Assembly: GCF_016756615.1 (NCBI RefSeq)
Contig: NZ_AP023262.1
Coordinates: forward strand, 7,875,501 to 7,939,500
Length of the DNA: 64,000 nucleotides
Direction: 5' to 3'
Source of the DNA: Mesorhizobium sp. L-8-3
GTDB lineage: Bacteria > Pseudomonadota > Alphaproteobacteria > Rhizobiales > Rhizobiaceae
In this document: piece after piece, positions 18,733 to 26,402 of the stretch
How the letters are laid out: each line of letters opens with the position of its first letter
How positions within the stretch are numbered: position 1 is the first letter of the stretch
Translations under genes and position numbers: made by a program
The notes under the pieces: model-generated
Databases searched by the model: none
What the model saw: the letters and a program-made list of their open reading frames with translations, nothing else
Told to the model about the DNA's origin: nothing

Positions 18733-18996
18733 TCACTGGCGGCGGTTGCGGTCGACATATCCCGCCAACGAACCCATGGTTTCGAAGATCTCTGCCGAAA
18801 AGTCGGTATCGTCGATCTGAAAACCGAACCGCGTCTCCAAAGCCATTGCGAGGGTGACCACCGCGAGCGAATCTAGTTCTGGAATATTCCCGAACAGCGG
18901 CGTGGAGGCGTCGGCGATCCTGCCGGGATCGTCGATGCCGAGTGTCTGGACGAGAACGTCCCGCACGTCATTGAGTGTCGTTGCAGCCATTTCCAT
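18733..18996 (-). CDS. Acyl carrier protein
   Basis: This 87-residue protein has the four-helix ACP pattern. The phosphopantetheine serine is Ser43 in PELDSLAVV, followed by the conserved helix II region TLAMALETRFGFQIDD. The start is the ATG at 18996, or at 18990 (MAATT). It lies directly downstream of the PLP decarboxylase and AMP-forming ligase genes, so it probably carries the acyl or aminoacyl group that the ligase activates. A stand-alone ACP in an EPS locus, away from fatty acid genes, points to a dedicated modification pathway. A gap of about 200 bases separates it from the GT2 gene. Confidence 0.9.
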   Translation of the reverse strand: MEMAATTLNDVRDVLVQTLGIDDPGRIADASTPLFGNIPELDSLAVVTLAMALETRFGFQIDDTDFSAEIFETMGSLAGYVDRNRRQ

Positions 18997-19034
18997 GACA
19001 CGCTCCACCAAGTTGAAAGACTGGCCGATGCCGC

Positions 19035-20261
19035 CTAGACGAGGACCTCCACCGGGGCCGGATGGCCCAGAAAAGCAGTCGGACTTGCCGTCAGGCCGTA
19101 GGCCCCGGCCTGGAATACGACGACGAGATCGCCGATCCCGGCCCGCGGGAGGGCGACGTTGTCGCCGAGCAAATCGAGCGGCGTGCACAGGCAGCCGACG
19201 ACCGAGACCGTCTCGAGCTCTGTCTCCCGCATCCGGCTCGCGACGGCGATCGGATAGTTGCGACGGATGACCTGACCGAAATTGCCGGAGGCCGCCAGCT
19301 GGTGGTGCAGGCCGCCATCGACCACAAGATAGATCCGTCCACGCGAGACCTTGCGGTCGACGATCCGGGTCACATAGACCCCGGCCTCGCCGACCAGATA
19401 GCGGCCGAGCTCGATAGCCACGCGGGCTTCGGGAAGGTTGGGCCGGATCGAACGCTCCATCAACTCGCCAAGTGTCTTGCCGACGGCGCTGAGATCGAGC
19501 GGGGAATCCTTCTCGAAGTAAGGAATGCCGAAGCCGCCACCGAGATTGAGGTAGCGCACGGGCCACGGACACGAGGCCGCCAGTTCGAGCAGCAACTGAA
19601 CGTTTTTGGCGAGCGCCTCGCACAATATGTCGGCATGCAGGTTCTGCGAGCCGGCGAAGACGTGGAAGCCTAGGAAATCGAGATCGGCAGCGGCGAGGTC
19701 GCGCAGCAGCGACGGCACTGCCTCGGCATCGATGCCGAACTGCTGGGGGCCGCCGCCCATGCGCATGCCCGATCCCTTGACCTGGAAATCCGGATTGACC
19801 CGCAAGGCCACACGCGGCCGGATGCCGAGCCGGTTGCCGATCTCGACCAGCCGGGCCGCCTCGTTCGGCGATTCCATCTCGATGGTCACGCCGGCCGCGA
19901 CGGCCTGGCTGAGTTCGGCGCTTGTCTTGCCGGGGCCGGCGAAGCTTACCTGGGCGGCAGGCATTCCGGCGTCGAGCGCCGTCTTCATCTCCTGTGCCGA
20001 GGCGACGTCGCAAGCGTCCACCAGTCCCGTCAGATGCTGCACCACGGCCGGCATCGGATTGGCCTTCACCGCATAGCTGAGCCGGATTCCGGCCGGCAGG
20101 ACGGAGCGAAGGTAGGCGACACGCGCCGCAATCAGGCTCCGGTCATAGGCAAAAAAGGGCGTGCTTCCGACACGCTCGGCCAGGCGATGGAGCGGGATGC
20201 CGCCCACGGCCAGATGATCTCCGGCGACGTCGAACAGCGCCTTGGTCGGGTGCGAGGTCAT
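19035..20261 (-). CDS. PLP-dependent decarboxylase, fold III, of the exosortase-associated type
   Basis: This 408-residue protein is related to diaminopimelate and ornithine decarboxylases. Lys66 in SYAVKANPMP should form the Schiff base with PLP. GFHVFAGSQN, NLGGGFGIPYF and ELGRYLVGEAG match the phosphate- and substrate-binding regions, and the C-terminal active-site cysteine is probably in GCLCTPLDLLGDN near residue 350. The family is known from exosortase A-linked EPS loci, where its substrate is not established. It overlaps the ligase gene by four bases (ATGA), so the two are translationally coupled. It could make an amine or process a D- or L-amino acid for loading on the ACP. Confidence 0.88.
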   Translation of the reverse strand: MTSHPTKALFDVAGDHLAVGGIPLHRLAERVGSTPFFAYDRSLIAARVAYLRSVLPAGIRLSYAVKANPMPAVVQHLTGLVDACDVASAQEMKTALDAGMPAAQVSFAGPGKTSAELSQAVAAGVTIEMESPNEAARLVEIGNRLGIRPRVALRVNPDFQVKGSGMRMGGGPQQFGIDAEAVPSLLRDLAAADLDFLGFHVFAGSQNLHADILCEALAKNVQLLLELAASCPWPVRYLNLGGGFGIPYFEKDSPLDLSAVGKTLGELMERSIRPNLPEARVAIELGRYLVGEAGVYVTRIVDRKVSRGRIYLVVDGGLHHQLAASGNFGQVIRRNYPIAVASRMRETELETVSVVGCLCTPLDLLGDNVALPRAGIGDLVVVFQAGAYGLTASPTAFLGHPAPVEVLV

Positions 20262-21844
20262 GAAACGAGGCGCTCCCTGAGCAGGACACGATCGAACTTA
20301 CCGTTCGGCGTCGTCGGAATGGCTGCCATCTCGATCACCGAGGACGGCACCATATATTGCGGCAGCTGGCGCCTGAACGCCGCCAGCAGAGCCGTCGTGT
20401 CGAGGGTCTCGCCAAGAGCGCTCGCGATCAGCACGATCCGCTGACCGAGCGCCGGATCCTCGACGCCGAGCGCGACAGCGTCGCGCACCATGCCGGTGGC
20501 GTAGGCGACCTCCTCGATTTCCGTCGGACTCACCCTGTAGCCGGAGGTCTTGATCATCTCGTCGCGGCGCCCGACGAAGAACAGAAACCCTTCCTCGTCG
20601 GCGACAACCGTGTCGCCGGAGAAGACGGCGATTTCGGGCGCGCGCCAACCCGCCCCGGTTCCCGGCATCGGCCGGAAACGCTCCGCCGTTCGCGCGGGGT
20701 CGTTCCAATAGCCCATCGCCACCAGCGGGCCGCGGTGCACGAGTTCGCCCTGTTCGCCCGGGTCGCAGAGGGTTCCGTCCGGCCGCATGACCAGGATCTC
20801 GGCGTTGGGGATGGCCTTGCCGATCGAATCCGGACGACGATCGACCTCGGCCGGATCGAGATAGGTCGAACGAAATGCCTCGGTCAGGCCATACATCAGA
20901 TAGGGCGAAGCCTTCGTGAAGATGCCGCGCAACCTGTCGAGCGTAGCCCTGGGCATGCGCCCGCCGGTGTTGGCGAAGTAACGCAGGCGCGCCGCGACTT
21001 CGGGCGGCCAGTCGAGAGCAGCCACCTGGATCCAGAAGGGCGGGACGCCGGTGATGCCGGTCACTCGATGCCGCTCGCAGAGCCTGACGACATCGGCCGG
21101 CAGCAGGTAGTTCATCAGCACGACATGGGCGCCGGCGTTGAAGGCCGTGGTCAGTTGGCTGAGCCCGGCGTCGAAGCTCAACGGCAATACCGACAGGATC
21201 GTGTCGTCGGGGCTGTTGCCGAGATAGTGGCTGACGCTCTCGGCGCCGACGATGAGATTGCGATGGCTGAGCACCACGCCCTTGGGCTTGCCGGTACTGC
21301 CCGACGTATAGAGAATAGCCGCCATGTCGCAGTCGATCCCGACGAAGGACGGCGGCGGCGCGTCCCCGTCGGCAAAGGTCAGCGCCCAGCGATGCAGCTC
21401 GAAGCCGACATGGGCCCGACCGTTGCCGTTCAACCTGTCGTCCACGATGATCACATGGTCGAGCGCGGCCATGGCGTCGGCATGCTCCTCGAGCTGCGCG
21501 AGCCGATCGGAGGAGGTCACCAGCACGCGGACATTGCAATCGGCGAGGATATAGGCGACCTGCTGGGGCCTCAGCAGCGGATTCACCGGCACCACCACGC
21601 CGCCGGCCGCCGCGGTGCCGAAGATCGCCACCACCGTCTCGATGCGCTTGTCGAGCAATACGGCCACCCGGTCGCCGCGGTCGAGGCCGATCGCGGCGAG
21701 GCCGGCCGCATAGCCGCAGATCCGGCGCCAGAGTTCGTCATAGCTGCAGGTCTTGTCCTTGAAGGTGAGCGCGGGCGCCGCTCCGTGCAGTTGCGCCGCC
21801 AGCCGCGGCAGATGGGAAAGGTTGATCTTGACGGCGGGTTTCAT
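20258..21844 (-). CDS. AMP-forming acyl-CoA/acyl-ACP ligase of the exosortase-associated type
   Basis: This 528-residue member of the ANL superfamily shows the P-loop-like A3 motif ILYTSGSTGKPKG at about residues 177-189, the A5-like MYGLTEAFRSTY, the A7 region SGDTVVADEEGFLFFVGR, and the C-terminal lysine in TPNGKFDR. It should adenylate a carboxylic acid and pass it to CoA or to the ACP encoded at 18733. I chose the ATG at 21844 (MKPAVKIN) because everything upstream in the frame overlaps the GNAT gene and does not look like coding sequence. It resembles the ligases of exosortase-type EPS loci, whose true substrate is unknown. Confidence 0.88.
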   Translation of the reverse strand: MKPAVKINLSHLPRLAAQLHGAAPALTFKDKTCSYDELWRRICGYAAGLAAIGLDRGDRVAVLLDKRIETVVAIFGTAAAGGVVVPVNPLLRPQQVAYILADCNVRVLVTSSDRLAQLEEHADAMAALDHVIIVDDRLNGNGRAHVGFELHRWALTFADGDAPPPSFVGIDCDMAAILYTSGSTGKPKGVVLSHRNLIVGAESVSHYLGNSPDDTILSVLPLSFDAGLSQLTTAFNAGAHVVLMNYLLPADVVRLCERHRVTGITGVPPFWIQVAALDWPPEVAARLRYFANTGGRMPRATLDRLRGIFTKASPYLMYGLTEAFRSTYLDPAEVDRRPDSIGKAIPNAEILVMRPDGTLCDPGEQGELVHRGPLVAMGYWNDPARTAERFRPMPGTGAGWRAPEIAVFSGDTVVADEEGFLFFVGRRDEMIKTSGYRVSPTEIEEVAYATGMVRDAVALGVEDPALGQRIVLIASALGETLDTTALLAAFRRQLPQYMVPSSVIEMAAIPTTPNGKFDRVLLRERLVS

Positions 21845-21861
21845 GCCAAACCTATTCGTCG

Positions 21862-22728
21862 TTACCACGGGACACAGGTGAGTTCGCTGTAGAGGTAGTC
21901 CACCTGGCTGGCCCGCAATCGGCCGCTTCGGAACATCTTGGGACGCGGCGAGGCGATCGGTATCGAAAAGTGCGGCCGGTACCCGACGACACGCTTTTCG
22001 GCAAGCGTCGCCAGTATTCCATGGCGGGCGAGGAGATGGCCGTAGACGCTGCGGGCCGTCTTCCGGAACAGTTCGGGATCGCCGACATGGAGGATCGAGG
22101 CGAAGAGCGGGAGCTTCTTGCGCCGGTCCCGTCGGAACATCACGTAGCAGGACCGACCCCCACGCTGGACGACCAGATGATGCGCCGCCGGCGCATGGGC
22201 ATGGTCGCGATAGATTTCGAGATCGCGCCCGCTGAGGCTGGCTTCGATCAGCGCCGGCTCGACCACGATGCGCGTCCCCGTCGCCCAGCCGGGCCAAGGC
22301 AGGTTGGCGACCAGCGCCGTCTCGGTGTCGAGATGCTGGAAGTTCAGCCGGGCATTGAGCGGCACCACGTTCCCGCTCGGCGACAGGTCGGTGAAGGTGT
22401 AGCCGTCCTGCGCCAGGATCGCCCTGAGCAGGCGCAGACCGTGGGCCCGATGATCCTCGGCCACGCACCATGCGGCGAGATTGCAGAACTTCTCGACCTG
22501 TCCGTCGACCTGACGCTGCGAATAGAACGCCAGATAGGCACCAAGCACACGATCGCAGTCGACCAGCATGAAGCCGTGGTTGGGGGCCGCCGCGGGCCAG
22601 GACGGCAGCATCGCCGCAGCCCATGTCGATGCCGCAATCCGGCCGTTCAGCTCGTCATGAAGGAATTGCGCGACGCGGGCGACATCCGCGTCGGTGATCG
22701 GGCGTATCTCGATGCGCCGATCGCCCAT
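21862..22728 (-). CDS. GNAT-like acyltransferase
   Basis: This 288-residue protein starts MGDRRIEIRPITDADVARVAQFL, a typical GNAT opening. It continues with GFMLVDCDRVLGAYLAFYS, LAAWCVAEDHRAHGLRLLRAIL (the acetyl-CoA or pantetheine binding turn, in which the usual R/Q-x-x-G/A is present as HRAHG) and TFTDLSPS. A second part of about 130 residues follows. It has the size of amino-acyl or acyl transferases that use a carrier-bound donor. As first gene of the operon that also encodes a ligase and ACP, it is a good candidate for the step moving the ACP-bound group onto a sugar. That role is inference. Confidence 0.75.
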   Translation of the reverse strand: MGDRRIEIRPITDADVARVAQFLHDELNGRIAASTWAAAMLPSWPAAAPNHGFMLVDCDRVLGAYLAFYSQRQVDGQVEKFCNLAAWCVAEDHRAHGLRLLRAILAQDGYTFTDLSPSGNVVPLNARLNFQHLDTETALVANLPWPGWATGTRIVVEPALIEASLSGRDLEIYRDHAHAPAAHHLVVQRGGRSCYVMFRRDRRKKLPLFASILHVGDPELFRKTARSVYGHLLARHGILATLAEKRVVGYRPHFSIPIASPRPKMFRSGRLRASQVDYLYSELTCVPW

Positions 22729-22830
22729 TTTCGAACCAGGGTTTGACACTGTCTGCCCGTTCCCCGCTGCCGCCCGTCCGCATCGGTCCGAAAATCGGAT
22801 TAGACTTTCGGAAGGCACGATGCATCGCTT

Positions 22831-22870
22831 CCAAGCCTTGGAGCGACCTTTCTGCGTCCAACTGGACGCA
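22831..22870. promoter_or_regulatory. Two operator-like inverted repeats between divergent EPS operons
   Basis: CCAAG-C-CTTGG lies at 22831-22841, and TGCGTCCA-AC-TGGACGCA at 22853-22870 is a perfect 8-bp inverted repeat around two bases. They sit in the 228-base gap between the minus-strand operon starting at 22728 and the plus-strand glycosyltransferase at 22957. This is where a dimeric regulator could control both directions. The binding protein is unknown. Confidence 0.4.
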
Positions 22871-22956
22871 CGGCTCTCCAAGGCGCGCCCCTGCGCCGGA
22901 AAATTCCAGTTAAATCGTTTATCCCCGGCCCGCGGCCATGGGTACCTCAACAAAAG

Positions 22957-24282
22957 GTGCAACCGCCTATCCGCTTTGCCGACTGGAGAGTTACGGACGG
23001 CGACCCGTATGGTCTTGCCACTGCCCGATGTTGCCAGACATGGGAGGCGACCATTTCCAAAAAGCACCATATCCTGATCCTGGTCGAAAACCTGCCCGTT
23101 CCTTTTGATCGAAGGGTCTGGCAGGAAGCCCAGGCGCTGAACGACGCCGGTTACGAGGTTTCGGTCATCTGTCCGACAGGCAAGGGCTTCGACAAGACTT
23201 ATGAGGTAATCGGCGGCATCCACATCTACCGGCATCCGCTGAAGGAAGCAGAATCGGCAGCCGGCTATATGCGCGAATACGGCGCGGCGCTGATGCATCA
23301 GCTGCGGCTGTCATTCCGGGTCAGGCGGCGCCGGCCCATCGACGTCATCCAGGCCTGCAACCCGCCCGACCTGATGTTCCTGGTCGCGCTGGTCCACAAG
23401 GCTATGTTCGGCACCTATTTCGTCTTCGACCATCACGACCTCGGGCCTGAGCTCTATGTCACCAAGTTCGGCCGCAAGGATCTCTTCTACCGGCTGCTGT
23501 GCTTCTTCGAACGGCTGACGTTCCGGGTGGCCGATGCCAGCATCGCCACCAACGAGACCTTCCGCGACATCGCGGTGAGCCGCGGCGGCATGGATCCAGA
23601 CCGCGTCGTGGTGGTCAAGAGCTATCCCGAGGCCGGCAAATTCAGGCTGACCGAGGCAGAGCAGTCGCTGGTCGTGCCAGGCAGGCACCTCATCGGCTAT
23701 ATCGGCATCATGGGCGCCCAGGATGGCGTCGATATGCTGGTGCGCGCCATGGCCGAGATCGTGCATGTGCGGCGGCGGCGAGACATCAATTGCCTCATCA
23801 TCGGCGACGGTCCCGAACTCGACCGGCTGAGGGCGACCGCTTCGGCGCTGGACCTCAACCAGTCGCTGCACTTCACCGGCTATCTCAGCGGCCCTACGCT
23901 TTTGTCGCATTTGTCAGCGCTCAATGTCGGCGTTATCCCCGACCCGCCGAACGAATTCAACGACAAGCTGTCGATGAACAAGGTCTTCGAATATATGATG
24001 CTGGGCCTGCCCTTCGTTCAATTCAACTTGCGCCAGGCGGCGCGAGAGGCGAGAAACGCGGCGCTGGTGGTGTCGGAGCACTCGCCGCGGGCACTGGCGG
24101 ACGGGATCGTGGCACTGGTCGACGATCCCGAACGGCGGAAGCGCATGGGGCAATCGGGACGCGCGATCGCCGAGCGCGAGTTCCAGTGGCCGGTGGAGGC
24201 GCGGCACTATCTCGACGCGTATCAGAACCTGTTCCGCCCGAGACTGAACGTCAATGATCAGCGTCATTATCCCGCATCTTGA
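22957..24282 (+). CDS. Glycosyltransferase family 4
   Basis: The frame encodes up to 441 residues. The GT-B core starts near residue 37 (HHILILVENLPVPFDRRVWQEAQAL), which is a common opening of EPS GT4 enzymes. The C-terminal half shows GYIGIMGAQDGVDMLVRA, CLIIGDGPELDRLRA, LHFTGYLSG and the donor-site stretch NKVFEYMMLGLPFVQF, where the second Glu of the EX7E motif should fall. The GTG at 22957 is the longest start and is not well supported, so the true start may lie nearer residue 30. It overlaps the next glycosyltransferase by 29 bases. Confidence 0.83.
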   Translation: MQPPIRFADWRVTDGDPYGLATARCCQTWEATISKKHHILILVENLPVPFDRRVWQEAQALNDAGYEVSVICPTGKGFDKTYEVIGGIHIYRHPLKEAESAAGYMREYGAALMHQLRLSFRVRRRRPIDVIQACNPPDLMFLVALVHKAMFGTYFVFDHHDLGPELYVTKFGRKDLFYRLLCFFERLTFRVADASIATNETFRDIAVSRGGMDPDRVVVVKSYPEAGKFRLTEAEQSLVVPGRHLIGYIGIMGAQDGVDMLVRAMAEIVHVRRRRDINCLIIGDGPELDRLRATASALDLNQSLHFTGYLSGPTLLSHLSALNVGVIPDPPNEFNDKLSMNKVFEYMMLGLPFVQFNLRQAAREARNAALVVSEHSPRALADGIVALVDDPERRKRMGQSGRAIAEREFQWPVEARHYLDAYQNLFRPRLNVNDQRHYPAS

Positions 24283-25156
24283 CCAGCCGGAAGCCCTGGG
24301 CCGGTGCCTTGCGTCACTTTCAAGCCAGCGTGAGCTCGACCGACCGGTCGAGCTCATCGTGGTGGACAACGGCTCGAAGGAGCTTCCACGCCAGGTCTGC
24401 GCCGCCTGTCCCGGCACCACGCTCCTGTCGCAGCCGATCCCCGGGCCGGGACCGGCGCGCAATCTCGGCGTCTCGCATGCATCGGGGGACATACTGGCCT
24501 TCATCGACGCCGACTGCAGCGCCCACGAAGGCTGGCTCGCCGCCATCGAACGCAGCTTCGCCCAGGATGCGGACGTCGCGATCCTGGGCGGCGACGTGCG
24601 CATCGCCTGCCGCGACCCGCGGCGGCTGACGCTGCTCGAGGCCTATGAAAGCGTCTTCGCCTATCGGATGAAGGAATACATCGCCAGGCAGGGTTTCACC
24701 GGCACCGGCAATCTGGCGGTGCGCGCGAAGATCTTCGCGGCGATCGGTCCCTTCGGCGGGATCGACATCGCCGAAGACCGCGACTGGGGCCAGCGTGCGC
24801 TGCGGCTTGGCTATCGCACCCACTATCGTCCCGACATGATCGTCTATCACCCAGCCCGCCAGAACCTCGCCGAGCTCGCCCAGAAATGGGATCGGCATAC
24901 GGCGCATGACTTCGCCAAGATCCGGTCGAAGCCGGGCTGGTGGCCGCGCTGGGTGCTGCGCAGCGCCGCCGTCGCCGCCTCTCCCGTCGCGGAAGTCGTG
25001 CGGATCGGCTTCTCGAACCGGCTCGAGGGTCTGCGTTCCCGCGCGCTCGCCCTCTTCGGCGTCGTGATCGTCAGGTTGTACAGATCGGGGGTCATGTTGA
25101 GCCTGGCCTTCGGAGCGGACGCTTCGCGTCTCAGCGGGCGCTGGAACAGGACATAA
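24254..25156 (+). CDS. Glycosyltransferase family 2
   Basis: This 300-residue GT-A protein starts MISVIIPHLDQPEALGRCL and has ELIVVDNGSKEL, GPGPARNLGVSHA and the metal-binding motif FIDADCSAHE near residue 80. IAEDRDWGQRALRLGYR at about 174-190 supplies the acidic acceptor-site residues. A hydrophobic patch near residues 265-285 may bind the membrane. It overlaps the preceding GT4 gene, so translation is probably coupled and both enzymes should serve the same repeat unit. Confidence 0.83.
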   Translation: MISVIIPHLDQPEALGRCLASLSSQRELDRPVELIVVDNGSKELPRQVCAACPGTTLLSQPIPGPGPARNLGVSHASGDILAFIDADCSAHEGWLAAIERSFAQDADVAILGGDVRIACRDPRRLTLLEAYESVFAYRMKEYIARQGFTGTGNLAVRAKIFAAIGPFGGIDIAEDRDWGQRALRLGYRTHYRPDMIVYHPARQNLAELAQKWDRHTAHDFAKIRSKPGWWPRWVLRSAAVAASPVAEVVRIGFSNRLEGLRSRALALFGVVIVRLYRSGVMLSLAFGADASRLSGRWNRT

Positions 25157-25158
25157 GC

Positions 25159-25416
25159 AGGCGTTCCTTTGGGAAGCCTGAAGCACCGACGTGGCTCATC
25201 ACCATCGACAGCAACCGTCTTTCTGGGGGCGGGCACACGATCTATTTCGATGGACGTAAAGGCGATGGTCCGATCAATGACACGACGGTGTGCACAACGA
25301 ACAACCTCACCGGCAAGGGCCACTACGGATACACCTCGTTTGACCTGACCGATCCGATCTATCCGGGAAACACGGAGGTGGGCGACTTCGCCACCAGTTT
25401 CACGGAAAGGAAATAG
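25159..25416 (+). pseudogene. Gene fragment of unknown origin, no start codon or family recognised
   Basis: About 85 codons in one frame end at a TAG at 25414-25416. The residues (for example TWLITIDSNRLSGGG, YFDGRKGDG, YTSFDLTD) have a balanced, protein-like composition and mostly G or C at third positions, unlike shadow frames. The same frame continues back into the glycosyltransferase gene, where it becomes arginine-rich, so the real coding part begins about 25159 or later. It has no recognisable start or ribosome binding site. It could be the 3' end of a gene lost by deletion. I do not recognise the family. Confidence 0.35.
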
Positions 25417-25901
25417 ACGGGGGGTGAGGCGGCCGCGGGGCCGGATGCCGTGGGCTCGCAATCTTCTTTCACCCGGAGCGGCTCCGCAGTTTTCTGCAAT
25501 GTATTGGCGCCGAAAGAACCACCTTTCCCGAATGGGCAGTGCGCTACAATCGAAATTTCCGAACCGCAACACCGTCAAACAACTTCAAGCGGGAAGACAT
25601 TTCCTGATCCACGAACGAGTCCTTGCAGTCTTTCTGCTGCCGTTGAGCTTATTCGCGCCTGAGATCGTTCAGCGGCAGATCGACCGGAATACCCCTTTCG
25701 GGCAGCCTCCTACCACGTTTTCCACAATTTACTCCGGGCCTGAAAAGCAATCTCCTTGGATCGCGAAATCGATGCAATCGCGCGTCGTCGTGCGGTTCCA
25801 GGGCCGGATGAAACAGGTTTCTTCCCCCGGCTTCGGCTGCGGGAGGACAATCCGTATCAGGCGGCATCGGGAGCGATGCCGCAGACAAGAAAGCGGGGCG
25901 A
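25417..25901. other. Intergenic region upstream of the sugar-nucleotide operon
   Basis: These 485 bases show no convincing gene. The part from about 25480 to 25760 is less GC-rich than its neighbours and probably holds the promoter for the operon that starts at 25902. Open frames on either strand here have unlikely composition. Confidence 0.4.
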
Positions 25902-26402
25902 ATGATCTCTTCCAACGTGGTTTTGGACGAAGGCGTGGTGATCCACCATCCCGACCTCGTCAATCTCTACGGCTGCTCCATCGGCGGCGGCACGCGCATC
26001 GGCACCTTCGTCGAGGTGCAGAAGAATGCCGTGATCGGGCGCGACTGCAAGATCTCCAGCCATTCCTTCATCTGTGAGGGCGTGACGATCGAGGACGGCG
26101 TCTTCATCGGCCACGGCGTGATGTTCACCAACGATCTCTACCCGCGCGCCGTCATGCCCGACGGCAGGCTTATGACGGACGGCGACTGGAGCGTCGTCCC
26201 CACGCGGGTGCGCCGGCACGCCTCGATCGGCAGCAATGCCACGATCCTCCCCGGCGTGACGATCGGCGAAGGCGCGCTGGTCGGTGCCGGCGCCGTCGTC
26301 ACCAAGGATGTTCCCGCCCATGCCATCGTCGCCGGCGTTCCGGCCGCGCAGGTGGGCAAGCTCAATCACATGCCCGTCGAGCATGCACTTCCGGGAGAAT
26401 GA
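25902..26402 (+). CDS. WbpD-like sugar N-acetyltransferase (left-handed beta-helix)
   Basis: This 166-residue protein is built of hexapeptide repeats from residue 10 onward (GCSIGGGTRIGTFVEVQ, ISSHSFICEGVTIEDGVFIGHG) and closes with GAVVTKDVPAHAIVAGVPA. The string FTNDLYPRAV near residue 75 is typical of the WbpD/WlbB group, which acetylates the 3-amino group of UDP-sugars using acetyl-CoA. A Gfo/Idh/MocA dehydrogenase and a DegT aminotransferase follow at once with four-base overlaps, which matches the WbpB-WbpE-WbpD pathway for 2,3-diacetamido sugars. Confidence 0.85.
   Translation: MISSNVVLDEGVVIHHPDLVNLYGCSIGGGTRIGTFVEVQKNAVIGRDCKISSHSFICEGVTIEDGVFIGHGVMFTNDLYPRAVMPDGRLMTDGDWSVVPTRVRRHASIGSNATILPGVTIGEGALVGAGAVVTKDVPAHAIVAGVPAAQVGKLNHMPVEHALPGE

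Noticed and set aside
18997..20013. A long frame that seems to fuse a 340-residue Arg/Gly-rich protein to the acyl carrier protein
   Set aside because: The N-terminal part is the shadow of the PLP decarboxylase gene. The ACP has its own ATG at 18996 and normal length.
20357..21892. A 511-codon plus-strand frame opposite the AMP ligase gene
   Set aside because: Its residues are biased to Arg, Asp, Gly and His as expected of an antisense shadow, and the minus-strand ligase motifs are beyond doubt.
21845..22624. N-terminal extension of the AMP ligase frame to 22624
   Set aside because: It runs through the GNAT gene in another frame and is rich in Arg and Pro. The ligase family normally starts near residue MKPAVKIN at 21844.
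25424..26077. A 217-codon frame before and into the WbpD-like gene
   Set aside because: Composition is Arg/Ser/Pro-rich without any domain, and its last part overlaps the well-supported acetyltransferase in another frame.
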